Source: Thiomicrorhabdus sp033238645
Lineage (GTDB): Bacteria; Pseudomonadota; Gammaproteobacteria; Thiomicrospirales; Thiomicrospiraceae
Length of the DNA: 64,000 nt
Assembly: GCA_033238645.1 (NCBI GenBank)
Contig: BQXR01000008.1
Location: 49,265-113,264 of the forward strand
Direction of reading: 5' to 3'
The notes under the pieces were generated by a model. That model worked only from the letters and a program-made list of their open reading frames with translations, was not told the DNA's origin and did not search any database. Of the stretch, positions 1-8,615 are shown in pieces. The translations under genes were made by a program, and so were the position numbers. Numbering within the stretch: the stretch's first letter is position 1; each line of letters starts with the position of its first letter.

Positions 1-217
1 TTTCTATCTGATATAGATTTGATGTGTGCAGTAATTTTTTACTTTGCTTACAGATTGCATCAGAGATCGCAGGGTGTGCGTGCCCTAAGCTACAAACAGC
101 AATACCGCTCAAAGCATCTAGGTAATCTTTACCGTTGGTATCTTGCAGAATAGCACCGCTACCTTTTTCAAAGGTAACGGGTAGCCGTGCATAGGTGTTC
201 ATAATATGGGATGACAT
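1..217 (-). CDS. argD: Acetylornithine aminotransferase, N-terminal part
   Basis: The reverse strand encodes the first 72 residues of a class III PLP aminotransferase and runs off the left edge. The motifs NTYARLPV, YLDALSGIAVCSLGHAHP and LLHTSNLY are typical of the ArgD N-terminus. ArgD transaminates N-acetylglutamate semialdehyde to N-acetylornithine in arginine synthesis and often also serves lysine synthesis. The start at 217 is preceded by a GAGGA ribosome site; a second ATG lies five codons downstream. The PLP lysine lies outside the window. The gene is divergent from ilvE across a 394-base gap. Assignment from the N-terminus alone is strong but cannot exclude a close paralogue such as AstC. 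Confidence 0.9.
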   Translation of the reverse strand, partial: MSSHIMNTYARLPVTFEKGSGAILQDTNGKDYLDALSGIAVCSLGHAHPAISDAICKQSKKLLHTSNLYQIE

Positions 218-274
218 CTGTTTTGTCCTCACCGCAGGGCGGTGTAAAGTTGCGTGTAAATATGAAGTCTTTAA

Positions 275-425
275 AAACAAAAAAAGCAACCTATAGATCA
301 ATGTCTCTCAATTGGGCATTTTTAAAACGAGTCTATCAATGGAAGGCTGAATGACTAAGCTTAAAAATACTACCTGAGTGACACTGGCTATTTACGGTTG
401 CTTTCTTGAATTAAAAATCCAAAGA
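275..425 (-). ncRNA. Candidate argD leader or small RNA ending in a T-run
   Basis: Downstream of the promoter at 430-457, the reverse-strand transcript has AAAGCAACC (396-404) and later GGTTGCTTT (283-291), perfectly complementary and directly followed by a run of T. The roughly 104-base interior could fold on its own. This may be an attenuated argD leader or a separate small RNA. No known riboswitch class was recognised, and the large loop makes it unlike a simple intrinsic terminator. Confidence 0.3.
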
Positions 426-429
426 AGTG

Positions 430-457
430 ATTTTAGCTAAACAACTGAAAATATCAA
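430..457 (-). promoter_or_regulatory. Sigma70-type promoter toward argD
   Basis: On the reverse strand TTGATA (452-457) is followed after 16 bases by TAAAAT (430-435). Both hexamers are close to the sigma70 consensus. Initiation would fall near 423, giving a leader of about 200 bases before argD. Confidence 0.5.
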
Positions 458-611
458 GTATATTTCCATTACTAAGCAGCTATTTAGGTGATTTCATTGA
501 CAAATATCATCTTAGTTTAGCTAAAAGGCCATGAATCTTTAGGTATCGAGAGGTGGTTTAGGATAGAATATCGGGCTTAATATTATTGAATAGATTTTGT
601 GGAGTGTTTTA

Positions 612-1538
612 ATGCAAACGATGGCAGATAGAGATGGTGTAATCTGGTTAGATGGTGAGATGGTTCCTTGGCGTGAAGCTAAAGTACACGTTTTAACACA
701 TACATTGCACTATGGTATGGGTGTCTTTGAAGGTGTGCGAGCTTATGATGCTGAGCAGGGTACTTCAATCTTCCGTTTAGATGCCCATACAGATCGTTTG
801 ATTAACTCTGGCAAAATCTGCAACATGAAGATTCCTTATGATAAGGAAACGCTAAATGAAGCACAGCGTGCTGCGGTTCGTGAAAACAATCTGAAGTCAG
901 CTTATATTCGCCCAATGGCCTTTTATGGATCAGAAGGTATGGGAATCCGTGCGGATAACCTTAAAGTACACGTAATGATTGCAGCTTGGGAGTGGGGTGC
1001 TTACATGGGTGAAGAGAATTTGACTTGTGGTATTAAGATAGCCACTTCATCTTATACGCGTCACCATGTAAATGTCACTATGACTAAAGCAAAGTCTAAC
1101 GGCTCTTATATGAACTCAATGCTTGCTCTGCAAGAAGCGATCAATCACGGTTGTGATGAGGCGCTATTGTTAGATGTAGATGGTTATGTTGCAGAAGGAT
1201 CTGGTGAGAACTTCTTTATGATTAAGGACGGTATTCTATATACGCCTGAGCTGACTTGCTGTTTAGATGGTATTACGCGTAAAACCATTATGAAAATGGC
1301 GAAAGAGTTTGGTATTGAAGTCGTAGAGAAGCGTATCACGCGTGATGAAGTGTATATCGCCGACGAAGCTTTCTTTACGGGAACCGCGGCAGAAGTGACG
1401 CCTATTCGTGAGTTGGATAACCGTCCAATCGGTATCGGATCGCGTGGTCCAATTACAGAGAAATTACAGGCAAAGTATTTTGATATTGTTCATGGTCGTT
1501 CAGCTGAACATTTAGACTGGTTAACAACAGTTGCATAA
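612..1538 (+). CDS. ilvE: Branched-chain amino acid aminotransferase
   Basis: A class IV PLP transaminase that performs the last step of valine, leucine and isoleucine synthesis in the cytosol. Length is 308 residues against 309 in E. coli. The N-terminal block with DGEMVPW, KVHVLTH and LHYGMGVFEGVR matches the family. The PLP lysine is expected at K161 in AKSNGSYMNS, followed by EGSGENFF, GITR and GTAAEVTPIR. The frame opens at a TTG at 597, but ATG 612 has GGAG seven to eight bases upstream and matches the family N-terminus. The zinc-finger gene 16 bases downstream is probably co-transcribed. The D-amino acid transaminase at 38298-39179 is a relative of different specificity. Confidence 0.95.
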   Translation: MQTMADRDGVIWLDGEMVPWREAKVHVLTHTLHYGMGVFEGVRAYDAEQGTSIFRLDAHTDRLINSGKICNMKIPYDKETLNEAQRAAVRENNLKSAYIRPMAFYGSEGMGIRADNLKVHVMIAAWEWGAYMGEENLTCGIKIATSSYTRHHVNVTMTKAKSNGSYMNSMLALQEAINHGCDEALLLDVDGYVAEGSGENFFMIKDGILYTPELTCCLDGITRKTIMKMAKEFGIEVVEKRITRDEVYIADEAFFTGTAAEVTPIRELDNRPIGIGSRGPITEKLQAKYFDIVHGRSAEHLDWLTTVA

Positions 1539-1553
1539 TTAAGGGGATTTACG

Positions 1554-1763
1554 ATGGGTGAAAATTCAACCAATTCAAAAAAGCGTTATGAAGTAACTTA
1601 TGCGGATCTTCCTCTGCAGTGTCCAACACCAGATATGAGTAAGTGGAATTCGCATCCTATTATTTCCCTAGCAATCGAAGAGACGGGGATCGCTAAGTGT
1701 AAATATTGCGGTGCGGAGTATGTCTTAATTGATTGGGATGCTAACCACGCTGCGGGACATTAA
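1554..1763 (+). CDS. CHCC zinc-finger domain protein
   Basis: A 69-residue protein of the zf-CHCC family, the domain also found in the mitochondrial complex I accessory subunit NDUFS6. The presumed zinc ligands are C23, H34, C49 and C52, spaced as in the family (CPTP ... HP ... CKYCGAEY). It follows ilvE by 16 bases with an AAGGGG ribosome site, so the two look like one operon. Bacterial members are small, conserved and of unproven function. Nothing here suggests a link to respiration beyond the homology. Confidence 0.85.
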   Translation: MGENSTNSKKRYEVTYADLPLQCPTPDMSKWNSHPIISLAIEETGIAKCKYCGAEYVLIDWDANHAAGH

Positions 1764-1794
1764 ACTCTAGCGGTTAAGTAGGGCGGGAATCATA

Positions 1795-1810
1795 CCCCCC
1801 CTGTTCAAAA
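1795..1810 (+). repeat. C-tract intergenic element, copy 1
   Basis: C7 followed by TGTTCAAAA, 31 bases after the zinc-finger stop codon, in the mRNA sense of that gene and before the bidirectional terminator. This is one of nine intergenic copies with the shared form C7-9 plus about TRYTYAAAA. Confidence 0.6.
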
Positions 1811-1834
1811 TCGTGATGCTGATTTTAAGCATAT

Positions 1835-1862
1835 AAAAAAGCCACTAAAAAGTGGCTTTTTT
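1835..1862. terminator. Bidirectional intrinsic terminator
   Basis: AAAGCCACT, loop AAAA, AGTGGCTTT, flanked by A-run and T-run, so it can end ilvE operon transcripts on the plus strand and the lpxL operon on the minus strand. Confidence 0.9.
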
Positions 1863-1922
1863 ATTGTCTATTGAAAAGAGTTGTCAATGAAGGCTTTAAA
1901 GGGTTGTTCTGAGTATGGATCT

Positions 1923-2873
1923 TTAATAGTCCTGTAAATCCCAACGATTATGTACCCATAGATATTGCTCAGGGTGTTTGCGGATTTCAGTCTCATAGAG
2001 TTGGTGAAGCCTTAGTGTATCAACTAGCTCATCTCCGGATGGGAAGTTCTCTAGTGCAGGTAGAAACTCAACTTCATATTGTAGATTCTCTAAGCGTCTT
2101 GTGAAGGTGGGTACGACCGCACAGCCAGTCATTTTGGTTAGCTTTGAGGTAGCGGGATTACTCTGTGCTGGCTGATTGAAAAAAGGCACCATAATATGGC
2201 CTTTGGCACGATAGCGTTGATCGGGCAGGAAGGTCATGCTATCACCTGAGCGTAATATTTTAAGCATTTTTCGAGTGTTAGAGTTGGCAACGGGATCGAC
2301 TTGCTCACCGTTGCTGAACTGAATAGAGCGACCTTTGGCGATTAGATAGTCCATTAAGGGATTATCATGCGGCCGATAGACAGCGTGGTAGTTGGTTAGA
2401 AATGAGACAAATAGTCCTGTTAGCTCAAGCGTGGTGAAGTGTGGTGCAAGAATTAAAACCCCTTTGCCTTGTGCCTGCGCTTTGGCAAGGTTCTCTTGGC
2501 CAATAAAGCGAACCATTTGGCGCTCTCTAGCATTTGAATGGTATTTTTTATGATCTCCCCACCAGACAATGCCCATCTCCATCAGCCCAATCCCAATGGA
2601 TCTGAAGTGGTCTTTGGCAATAACGAGCTGTTCTTGCTGACTTTTCTCTGGGAAGCAGAGTTGAATATTGGCTAGCGCCAATCGGCGCCTGCTGCTTGCT
2701 AGTTTGAATAGCAAGTTGCCAAGGATATTGCCAACTGCAGTTTTCCAGCGAAAGGGGGTTAAGTTTAGAAGTTTGAGAAGCCCTACGCCTAGCCAAATCC
2801 CCCAGTATTTAGGCAAGAAAAAACTGATCTGGAAGCTTTGAGAGGGTTGAGTTTTGGATGCTACCTTAGCCAT
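1923..2873 (-). CDS. lpxL: Lipid A acyltransferase of the LpxL/LpxM family
   Basis: An inner-membrane enzyme that transfers a secondary acyl chain to Kdo-lipid A. The catalytic HX4E motif is visible as H145-FTTL-E150, with the family blocks LAPHFTTLE, VYRPHDNP and PDQRY. Length is 316 residues (E. coli LpxL 306). The frame opens further upstream, but the ATG at 2873 fits an AAGGA site about ten bases before it and makes a short overlap with the msbA stop, consistent with translational coupling. The pairing with msbA places acylation beside flipping of the finished lipid. LpxL (laurate) and LpxM/LpxP specificities cannot be separated by eye. Confidence 0.85.
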   Translation of the reverse strand: MAKVASKTQPSQSFQISFFLPKYWGIWLGVGLLKLLNLTPFRWKTAVGNILGNLLFKLASSRRRLALANIQLCFPEKSQQEQLVIAKDHFRSIGIGLMEMGIVWWGDHKKYHSNARERQMVRFIGQENLAKAQAQGKGVLILAPHFTTLELTGLFVSFLTNYHAVYRPHDNPLMDYLIAKGRSIQFSNGEQVDPVANSNTRKMLKILRSGDSMTFLPDQRYRAKGHIMVPFFNQPAQSNPATSKLTKMTGCAVVPTFTRRLENLQYEVEFLPALENFPSGDELVDTLRLHQLYETEIRKHPEQYLWVHNRWDLQDY

Positions 2874-4605
2874 CAAACTCATTTCCTTGCTGATAAAGTT
2901 TGGCGTAAGTTCCTTTTTGTGCAATCAGTGTTTTGTGTGAACCTTGTTCGACCAGTTGACCGTGGTCTAAAACCACGATATTGTCGGCACTTTCAATGGT
3001 ACTTAAGCGGTGTGCAATAATGATAACGGTGCGGTTGAGCTTAAGTTGTACCATCGCTTGCTGGATCATCTTCTCACTCTTGTTGTCGAGTGCAGAAGTT
3101 GCTTCATCCATAATTAGAATAGGTGCATTTTTTAAAAAAGCACGTGCAATGGCTATACGTTGGCGCTGTCCACCAGAGAGGCTTGCGCCATTATCACCGA
3201 TAGATGTTTGTAAGCCGTTAGGAAGTTTTTCAATGAACTCCCATGCAAATGCTGCTTTAGCAGCATGGATAATCTCTTCTTCAGAAATATCACTTCTGCC
3301 ATAGGCAATGTTGGCTGCAAGGGTATCGTTAAATAGCACCACATTTTGGCTAACAAAGGCGATCTGTTCTCTTAAGTTGACTAGCTCTATCTCATTAAGA
3401 GAGAGTTCATCAAGCAGAATTTCTCCTTTATTAGGTAGGTAAAAACGACTGATTAAGTTAGCCAGTGTAGTTTTACCACTACCTGATGCACCAACCAAAG
3501 CGGTGGTTTGCTTCGCGGGGATGATTAGGTTGAAATCCTCTAAGGCAGCTTTGTTACTACCTGGGTATTTGAATAATACTTCTTTAAAGGTGATCTGACC
3601 TTGAGGATTTAGGATTTTTTGAGTCCCAGTGTTTGGTTCATCAAGCTGGTCAAGTAGTTCAAAAATACTCTCTGAGGCAGCCATCCCTTTTTGCAGGGTG
3701 GTATTGACATTAGTTAGACGGCGAATAGGCTCAAATATCATTGCCATTGCTGTAATAAATGCAATAAATTCGCCAGGGGTAAAAGCCCCTTGCGCGGACA
3801 TTTCGGAGGCGGCATAGAGTACAGCAGCAAGGGCAATAGCACCAAGCATTTGAACCATTGGAACATTTGCGGCGGAGACTTTAACCACGGACATAGTGTG
3901 CTTTCTTAAGGTCTCAGCGCTGTCATAGAAACGCTTTTGTTCATACTTCTCTGCACCATAGATTTTAATCTCTTTATGGCCATTTAATCCTTCTTCTAAG
4001 CGTTGGGTAAGTTCCCCCATGCTGTTTTGCATCTCTTTACTGGAGTGGCGCATTAGACGGCTGGCGCGGTTAATAACAAATGCGATAACAGGACCAATAA
4101 TCAGCATGAGTAACGTGAGCTGCCAAGAGGTGTAAAGAAGAAAGCCTGTTAAACCAATAATGATTAGGACGTCGCGAATAATAATGATCCAAGCTTCACT
4201 TAAGGATGCACCAACTTGGGGGACATCGTAAGTGATTTTGGAGAGTAGCTTTCCAGTGGTGTAGTCATGATGAGCTTGTTGAGGCAGGTTGTTTATTTTC
4301 TCAAACATTTCAGAGCGTATGGCCAGAATCGCTTTGTGAGCAACCCATTCACTGGCCAACTGGCTGGCATACTCTGCAAAGCCTTTAACAATGAAGACCA
4401 GCATAATATAGATGGGCACCATCATAATAGCATCAGGGTCTTTACCAATTAAGCTATCATCAATCAGAGGTTTGAGCAGTGCAGGCATGAGAGGTTCCAT
4501 AGCAGCAGCAATGATCAGTGCAACCAAGGTGATAGAGACGACTCGCCAGTGAGGTTTGATATAGGTTAGGAGTCTTTTATAAAGTGCTGTGGTCTGCTTG
4601 TCCAA
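2866..4605 (-). CDS. msbA: Lipid A flippase, ABC transporter
   Basis: A fused membrane and ATPase half-transporter that flips lipid A-core across the inner membrane as a homodimer. Six membrane helices fill roughly residues 20-300. The nucleotide-binding domain has Walker A GASGSGKT (372-379), signature LSGGQ (476-480), Walker B ILIMDE (496-501) and switch histidine H532 in AHRLS. Length 579 residues against 582 in E. coli. It begins three bases after the phosphatase gene and overlaps lpxL, so the three form one operon. It has the length, motif set and lipid A gene context of MsbA rather than of a drug exporter. Confidence 0.93.
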   Translation of the reverse strand: MDKQTTALYKRLLTYIKPHWRVVSITLVALIIAAAMEPLMPALLKPLIDDSLIGKDPDAIMMVPIYIMLVFIVKGFAEYASQLASEWVAHKAILAIRSEMFEKINNLPQQAHHDYTTGKLLSKITYDVPQVGASLSEAWIIIIRDVLIIIGLTGFLLYTSWQLTLLMLIIGPVIAFVINRASRLMRHSSKEMQNSMGELTQRLEEGLNGHKEIKIYGAEKYEQKRFYDSAETLRKHTMSVVKVSAANVPMVQMLGAIALAAVLYAASEMSAQGAFTPGEFIAFITAMAMIFEPIRRLTNVNTTLQKGMAASESIFELLDQLDEPNTGTQKILNPQGQITFKEVLFKYPGSNKAALEDFNLIIPAKQTTALVGASGSGKTTLANLISRFYLPNKGEILLDELSLNEIELVNLREQIAFVSQNVVLFNDTLAANIAYGRSDISEEEIIHAAKAAFAWEFIEKLPNGLQTSIGDNGASLSGGQRQRIAIARAFLKNAPILIMDEATSALDNKSEKMIQQAMVQLKLNRTVIIIAHRLSTIESADNIVVLDHGQLVEQGSHKTLIAQKGTYAKLYQQGNEFDG

Positions 4606-4607
4606 AA

Positions 4608-5270
4608 TTACTCTCTACGTAAAATCTTGTTAACAACGATATTGGCCCAACCAGCACTTTTGAACTGTTGGTTTAAAGTCTCTCTATCGTAGTGGTTAGT
4701 TACCCAGTCTATAAAGGATATATCTGGATTTTTCTGTTGAAAAGCCAAAAATGAGTCAAAAAAGTAATCTAGTTTTCCTGTCTCTGCCCAGCGAAAGTGA
4801 CCGTATTTCATACTTAGTTGATTAAGCGCTTCTTCAATTGGCTTTTGTTGAATGAAGTGTTCATAAAAAACACTCATGAGTCCCGCTCTATCAGCACCTG
4901 ATTTACAGTGCATTAATATTGGGTACTCTGCCGTTTCTAAGAGCTCTTTGGCATTTAATATCTGCTCAACAGTTGGTAGCTCTCTTGAAGACATTAATAT
5001 GTGTTTCATGGTAATTCCAACTTGATCAGCAGCTTCCTTTTCTAACAGGTACTGGCCAGTGGTATCTGCACGTCGCATGCTGATAATGGTTTTGATACCG
5101 TGTTCTCTGTGGACTCTTTTTACAAACCTCCCTGAGGGGTGGTTGCTTCGGTAAGCCTTGTCTGAGACCGCGTAAAAGTTTCGAAATAAAACACGTAAAA
5201 TCTCATGGTCAACAAACCATGCTTCAAGGTGTGCTTTAAATCGACCCCATTTTGTATTCAGTTGTGCCAT
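4608..5270 (-). CDS. Tyrosine/dual-specificity phosphatase-like protein
   Basis: A 220-residue cytosolic protein with the cysteine phosphatase signature HCKSGADRAG (H121, C122, R128), matching HCx5R. The N-terminal segment YAVSDKAYRSNHP resembles bacterial phosphatases that have a substrate-access loop before the core. No signal peptide or membrane helix is visible. It heads an operon with msbA and lpxL and is divergent from the heptose gene hldD. Its substrate may therefore be a phosphorylated LPS or sugar intermediate, or a regulator of export; that is inference from context only. Protein tyrosine phosphatase activity is equally possible. Confidence 0.75.
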   Translation of the reverse strand: MAQLNTKWGRFKAHLEAWFVDHEILRVLFRNFYAVSDKAYRSNHPSGRFVKRVHREHGIKTIISMRRADTTGQYLLEKEAADQVGITMKHILMSSRELPTVEQILNAKELLETAEYPILMHCKSGADRAGLMSVFYEHFIQQKPIEEALNQLSMKYGHFRWAETGKLDYFFDSFLAFQQKNPDISFIDWVTNHYDRETLNQQFKSAGWANIVVNKILRRE

Positions 5271-5488
5271 TGCCGTTCTTTTAATGCCTAGTAAATAGGC
5301 GCTATTTTACCCTTTTAATAGGACTAAATGATAGAATTACGTTTTCAATTTGCTCAGATTTAAATGAGTGATCTTGGAGAGCCTAATCTTTTTAATTGAT
5401 GGGTAGGCTACTTTAGTCGTTATTAGTCGTCGTTATTCATACTTCGAATGGCGTTGTTGTACATAAAATTGATAGGTTAAATGTAATT

Positions 5489-6433
5489 ATGATTGTTGTA
5501 ACGGGTGGCGCTGGATTTATTGGTAGTAATATTGTGAAGGCTCTAAATAAGCAGGGGCGTACCGATATTATTGTGGTCGATGATCTTAAGGATGGTCGAA
5601 AGTTTATGAATATTGCAGATTGTGATATTGCCGATTACCTTGATAAAGAAGATTTTCAACAGAGAATTTTTGCGGATCAGAGTTTGCCACAAATTGATGC
5701 TATTTTTCATGAAGGTGCTTGTTCATCAACCACGGAGTGGGATGGCAAGTTCATGATGGATAACAATTATGAATACTCAAAAGATGTGCTCAATTACTGC
5801 CTAGAACACGAAATCCCTTTTTTATATGCCTCGTCGGCTTCAGTCTATGGTGATGGCCCCATCTTTATAGAAGATCGTCAGTATGAGAAGCCTCTGAATG
5901 TATATGGTTATTCAAAGTTCCAGTTTGATCAGTATATTCGTCAAATTTTGCCACATGCCGATAGCCAAGTTGTTGGGTTCCGTTACTTTAATGTTTACGG
6001 CCCTCGTGAACAGCATAAGGGCGATATGTCGAGTGTTGCCTTTAAGCTACATAATCAGATCCTAGCAGGTGAAAATGTTAAGTTATTTGGTGAGTATGAT
6101 AGTTATGGCCCAGGCATGCAGACACGTGACTTTGTTTATGTTGATGATGTTGTTGCGGTTAATTTATGGTTTTTAGATAACCCAGATAAGTCAGGTATCT
6201 TTAATTTAGGGCCTGCTAAAGCACAGCCCTTTAAAGATGTTGCTCAAGCAGTCATAGATTTTCATGGCAAGGGTGAGATTGAATATATTCCATTTCCAGA
6301 GCATCTAAAGGGTGCTTATCAAAGTTATACGCAGGCGGATAATGCGCTCTTAAGAGAAGCAGGTTATGACAAAGAGTTTAAAACGGTTGAAGAGGGCGTA
6401 AAAGCCTATTTAACTTGGTTGACTGAAAAGTAG
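5489..6433 (+). CDS. hldD: ADP-L-glycero-D-manno-heptose 6-epimerase
   Basis: An extended short-chain dehydrogenase that converts ADP-D,D-heptose to the L,D form used for the LPS inner core. It has the Rossmann glycine motif TGGAGFIG (5-12), the catalytic YxxxK at Y139/K143, and HldD-specific blocks such as HEGACSSTTEWDG and NVYGPRE. Length 314 residues, close to the E. coli enzyme (310). It opens the plus-strand core cluster and is followed 11 bases later by waaC, which uses its product. Confidence 0.93.
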   Translation: MIVVTGGAGFIGSNIVKALNKQGRTDIIVVDDLKDGRKFMNIADCDIADYLDKEDFQQRIFADQSLPQIDAIFHEGACSSTTEWDGKFMMDNNYEYSKDVLNYCLEHEIPFLYASSASVYGDGPIFIEDRQYEKPLNVYGYSKFQFDQYIRQILPHADSQVVGFRYFNVYGPREQHKGDMSSVAFKLHNQILAGENVKLFGEYDSYGPGMQTRDFVYVDDVVAVNLWFLDNPDKSGIFNLGPAKAQPFKDVAQAVIDFHGKGEIEYIPFPEHLKGAYQSYTQADNALLREAGYDKEFKTVEEGVKAYLTWLTEK

Positions 6434-6444
6434 AGAGTGGTGGT

Positions 6445-7479
6445 TTGCGCGTATTGTTAATCAAAATGTCCTCAATGGGGGATGTGTTTCATACTTTTCC
6501 TGCGCTGTCTGATGCGCAAGCTGCTCTACCCGGCCTAACGGTTGATTGGGTTGTGGAGGAGGGCTTTGCTGAAATCCCAACTTGGCACCCCGTCGTGGAC
6601 AAAGTCTATCCGATCGCCCTAAGAGAGTGGCGCAAAAGTCTATGGTCTAAACAGACACGTAGTGAGATCAAAGCCTTTTTTACACAGATCAATCAAACGC
6701 ATTATGATTTGATTTTAGATGCTCAGGGCTTGTTAAAAAGTTTATGGGTTGCTAAGAAAGTAAAAGGCTCTATCAGTGGTTATGATTGGCAAAGTGTTCG
6801 AGAGCCATTGGCATCGCTGTTTTATCATGCTAAATATCCAGTGGTTAAAGAACAGCATGCTATTCTGAGATTACGCCAACTGTTTGCTCAGGCACTTAAC
6901 TATGAATTGATAGATAATCAAGCCATTGAATATGGTTTAGATACGGTCGATTGGCATAAGCCTAAAGTTTTAACGGATGCATTAGGTCAAGATGATTATG
7001 TTGTGTTTTTGCATGGCACAACATGGGAGTCCAAGTATTGGCCTGAAGATCGTTGGATTGCACTCTTAGCAAAAATGAATGCAACCGGGTTAAAGGTTGT
7101 TTTGCCTTGGGGAAATTTAGAGGAGCAACAGCGAGCTGAACGAATTGAGCAGACGACCCGACAAGATTTAGTTTGGGTGCCAGAAAAGCCGTTGAGTTTA
7201 AATACGGTTTCACACATTCTGAATATGGCTAAAGGCGTTGTTTCAGTCGACACGGGCTTGTCTCATGTGGCTGCTGCCCTTGAAGTACCTATGGTGGTTA
7301 TGTACCGTGTTACTGATCCCAAGTTGGTTGGAGCTGATGGTTCAAAAGTTATTCGTTTACAATCTCCTTGTGCGTCGATGTATTTGAAGAAATTTGATTC
7401 AGATCAGCAAGAAGAAACCTCTTTAGAGGGGTTGAGTGTCAATGAGGTTTTTAACACTCTAATGGAATTACAACCTTGA
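6445..7479 (+). CDS. waaC: LPS heptosyltransferase I
   Basis: A GT9 glycosyltransferase that adds the first heptose to Kdo2-lipid A at the inner face of the inner membrane. The N-terminus KMSSMGDVFHTFPAL and the C-terminal SVDTGLSHVAAAL are family signatures. Length 344 residues. Translation appears to start at TTG 6445, preceded by GGTGG; this gives the canonical MRVLLIK N-terminus, and no ATG would do so. The 3' end overlaps the next start, which points to coupling. Confidence 0.9.
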   Translation: MRVLLIKMSSMGDVFHTFPALSDAQAALPGLTVDWVVEEGFAEIPTWHPVVDKVYPIALREWRKSLWSKQTRSEIKAFFTQINQTHYDLILDAQGLLKSLWVAKKVKGSISGYDWQSVREPLASLFYHAKYPVVKEQHAILRLRQLFAQALNYELIDNQAIEYGLDTVDWHKPKVLTDALGQDDYVVFLHGTTWESKYWPEDRWIALLAKMNATGLKVVLPWGNLEEQQRAERIEQTTRQDLVWVPEKPLSLNTVSHILNMAKGVVSVDTGLSHVAAALEVPMVVMYRVTDPKLVGADGSKVIRLQSPCASMYLKKFDSDQQEETSLEGLSVNEVFNTLMELQP

Positions 7480-8600
7480 ATCTTTCCCCGATAAAACAAT
7501 CAGTGACCAAACAAAGAGTGTTATACCTGCCTTCAACACCATTGAATGTTTTTGTCTCTGTCGCTCATGCCGCAGCATTTTCTAAACAACAGGTTTCCCA
7601 GCTGGTTCTAATTGATCAGCAAAATATTGATGATAATGTCTATTTTAATGCACTGAAAATCTGGCCAACATCCCCTTTTGAAAAGCTTGATCTGCTGGCA
7701 GGAAAAGCCAAAGGGCGAGATAAGTTAGCTGAGCGAAAGCAGAACTTTCAAAAGTTAGTACAAATTATTGAGCAGTTTCAGCCTGATGTCATTGCAGTGG
7801 GGAGTGATCGACGAGTAGAGTTTCAGTATCTGATGCATTATTGTAAACAGCAAAAAATAAGTGTAGAGGCTTGGTATCTAGATGATGGTTTATACTCTTA
7901 CGCAGGACGTCCGAACGAAGGTTTAAAGGACTGGGTAAATAGTACTTTAAAAAAAATGGCTTATGGTTTTTGGTGGGAAGAGCCTAAAACCGTTGGGGCT
8001 TCTAGCTTAATTGGTAAAGTATGGTTATTTCAACCTGAACATGCTGTTGATGCTTTAAAAACCAAAGAGAGTTTTTTAATACAGCCGGACTGGTTTACTA
8101 GTAAACCCATTTTAGAGTTTAGTAAATTGTTACTAACGGCATTTTCAGTGAGTAATTCTGTTTTAGAGGCGTTACAAAACACCAGTCTATTACTACTTCT
8201 ACCACACCCTGATGAGTTTAAAAAAATGCCAGGTTATGAGGCAAATGTTTGTGCCTTTGTAAAGAGGGTGACAGAAAGTGGTCAAACGCTTGCTGTCAAA
8301 TATCATCCTCGTGTTGAAGGAGCTGACCCATTAGGGTTAGCTGCAGAATATAATGCACGGATTATCCCCAGTGGTTTGGCATTTGAGTTTTTACTCCCTT
8401 TTTTCAAAGAGAAGATGGATTTAGTCGGTGATGTCAGTACCGTCTTATTAACCGCTAAATGGTTACGTCCAGATATTAGAGGGGTTGCAGTGTTATCGGA
8501 TGATGATGCTTTTCAGAATAGCTTTAAGGTACTGTTTGAAACGCTGGGTGTTAATATTGAAAATACCTTTGACGCGGTCGCAACAAATGTCGGCACTTAA
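7476..8600 (+). CDS. Polysialyltransferase/GT52-like glycosyltransferase
   Basis: A 374-residue protein of the LPS cluster. It shows the arrangement of bacterial GT-B sialyltransferase-like enzymes: an Asp-Asp-Gly motif (YLDDGLYSYAG, near residue 138), a later His-Pro basic motif (KYHPRVE) and a C-terminal serine-rich GDVSTVLLTAK block. These suggest the alpha-2,8-polysialyltransferase/GT52 fold. No CMP-sialic acid synthesis gene is present in the window, so the donor may be another CMP-activated acidic sugar. The start is a TTG overlapping the waaC stop; a GTG nine codons further in is an alternative. The family call is by motif only. Confidence 0.55.
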   Translation: MNLSPIKQSVTKQRVLYLPSTPLNVFVSVAHAAAFSKQQVSQLVLIDQQNIDDNVYFNALKIWPTSPFEKLDLLAGKAKGRDKLAERKQNFQKLVQIIEQFQPDVIAVGSDRRVEFQYLMHYCKQQKISVEAWYLDDGLYSYAGRPNEGLKDWVNSTLKKMAYGFWWEEPKTVGASSLIGKVWLFQPEHAVDALKTKESFLIQPDWFTSKPILEFSKLLLTAFSVSNSVLEALQNTSLLLLLPHPDEFKKMPGYEANVCAFVKRVTESGQTLAVKYHPRVEGADPLGLAAEYNARIIPSGLAFEFLLPFFKEKMDLVGDVSTVLLTAKWLRPDIRGVAVLSDDDAFQNSFKVLFETLGVNIENTFDAVATNVGT

Positions 8601-8615
8601 GTTTAAGAAGTCTTT

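Larger units (their letters stand above)
218..611. other. Divergent intergenic region argD/ilvE
   Basis: This gap of 394 bases carries no open reading frame of note. It holds a good minus-strand promoter (430-457), a wide-spaced inverted repeat with a T-run pointing toward argD (275-404), and a small GC-rich palindrome just above the argD ribosome site (CACCGC/GCGGTG, about 230-244). I did not find a clear ArgR box. The promoter for ilvE is not obvious. Confidence 0.5.
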
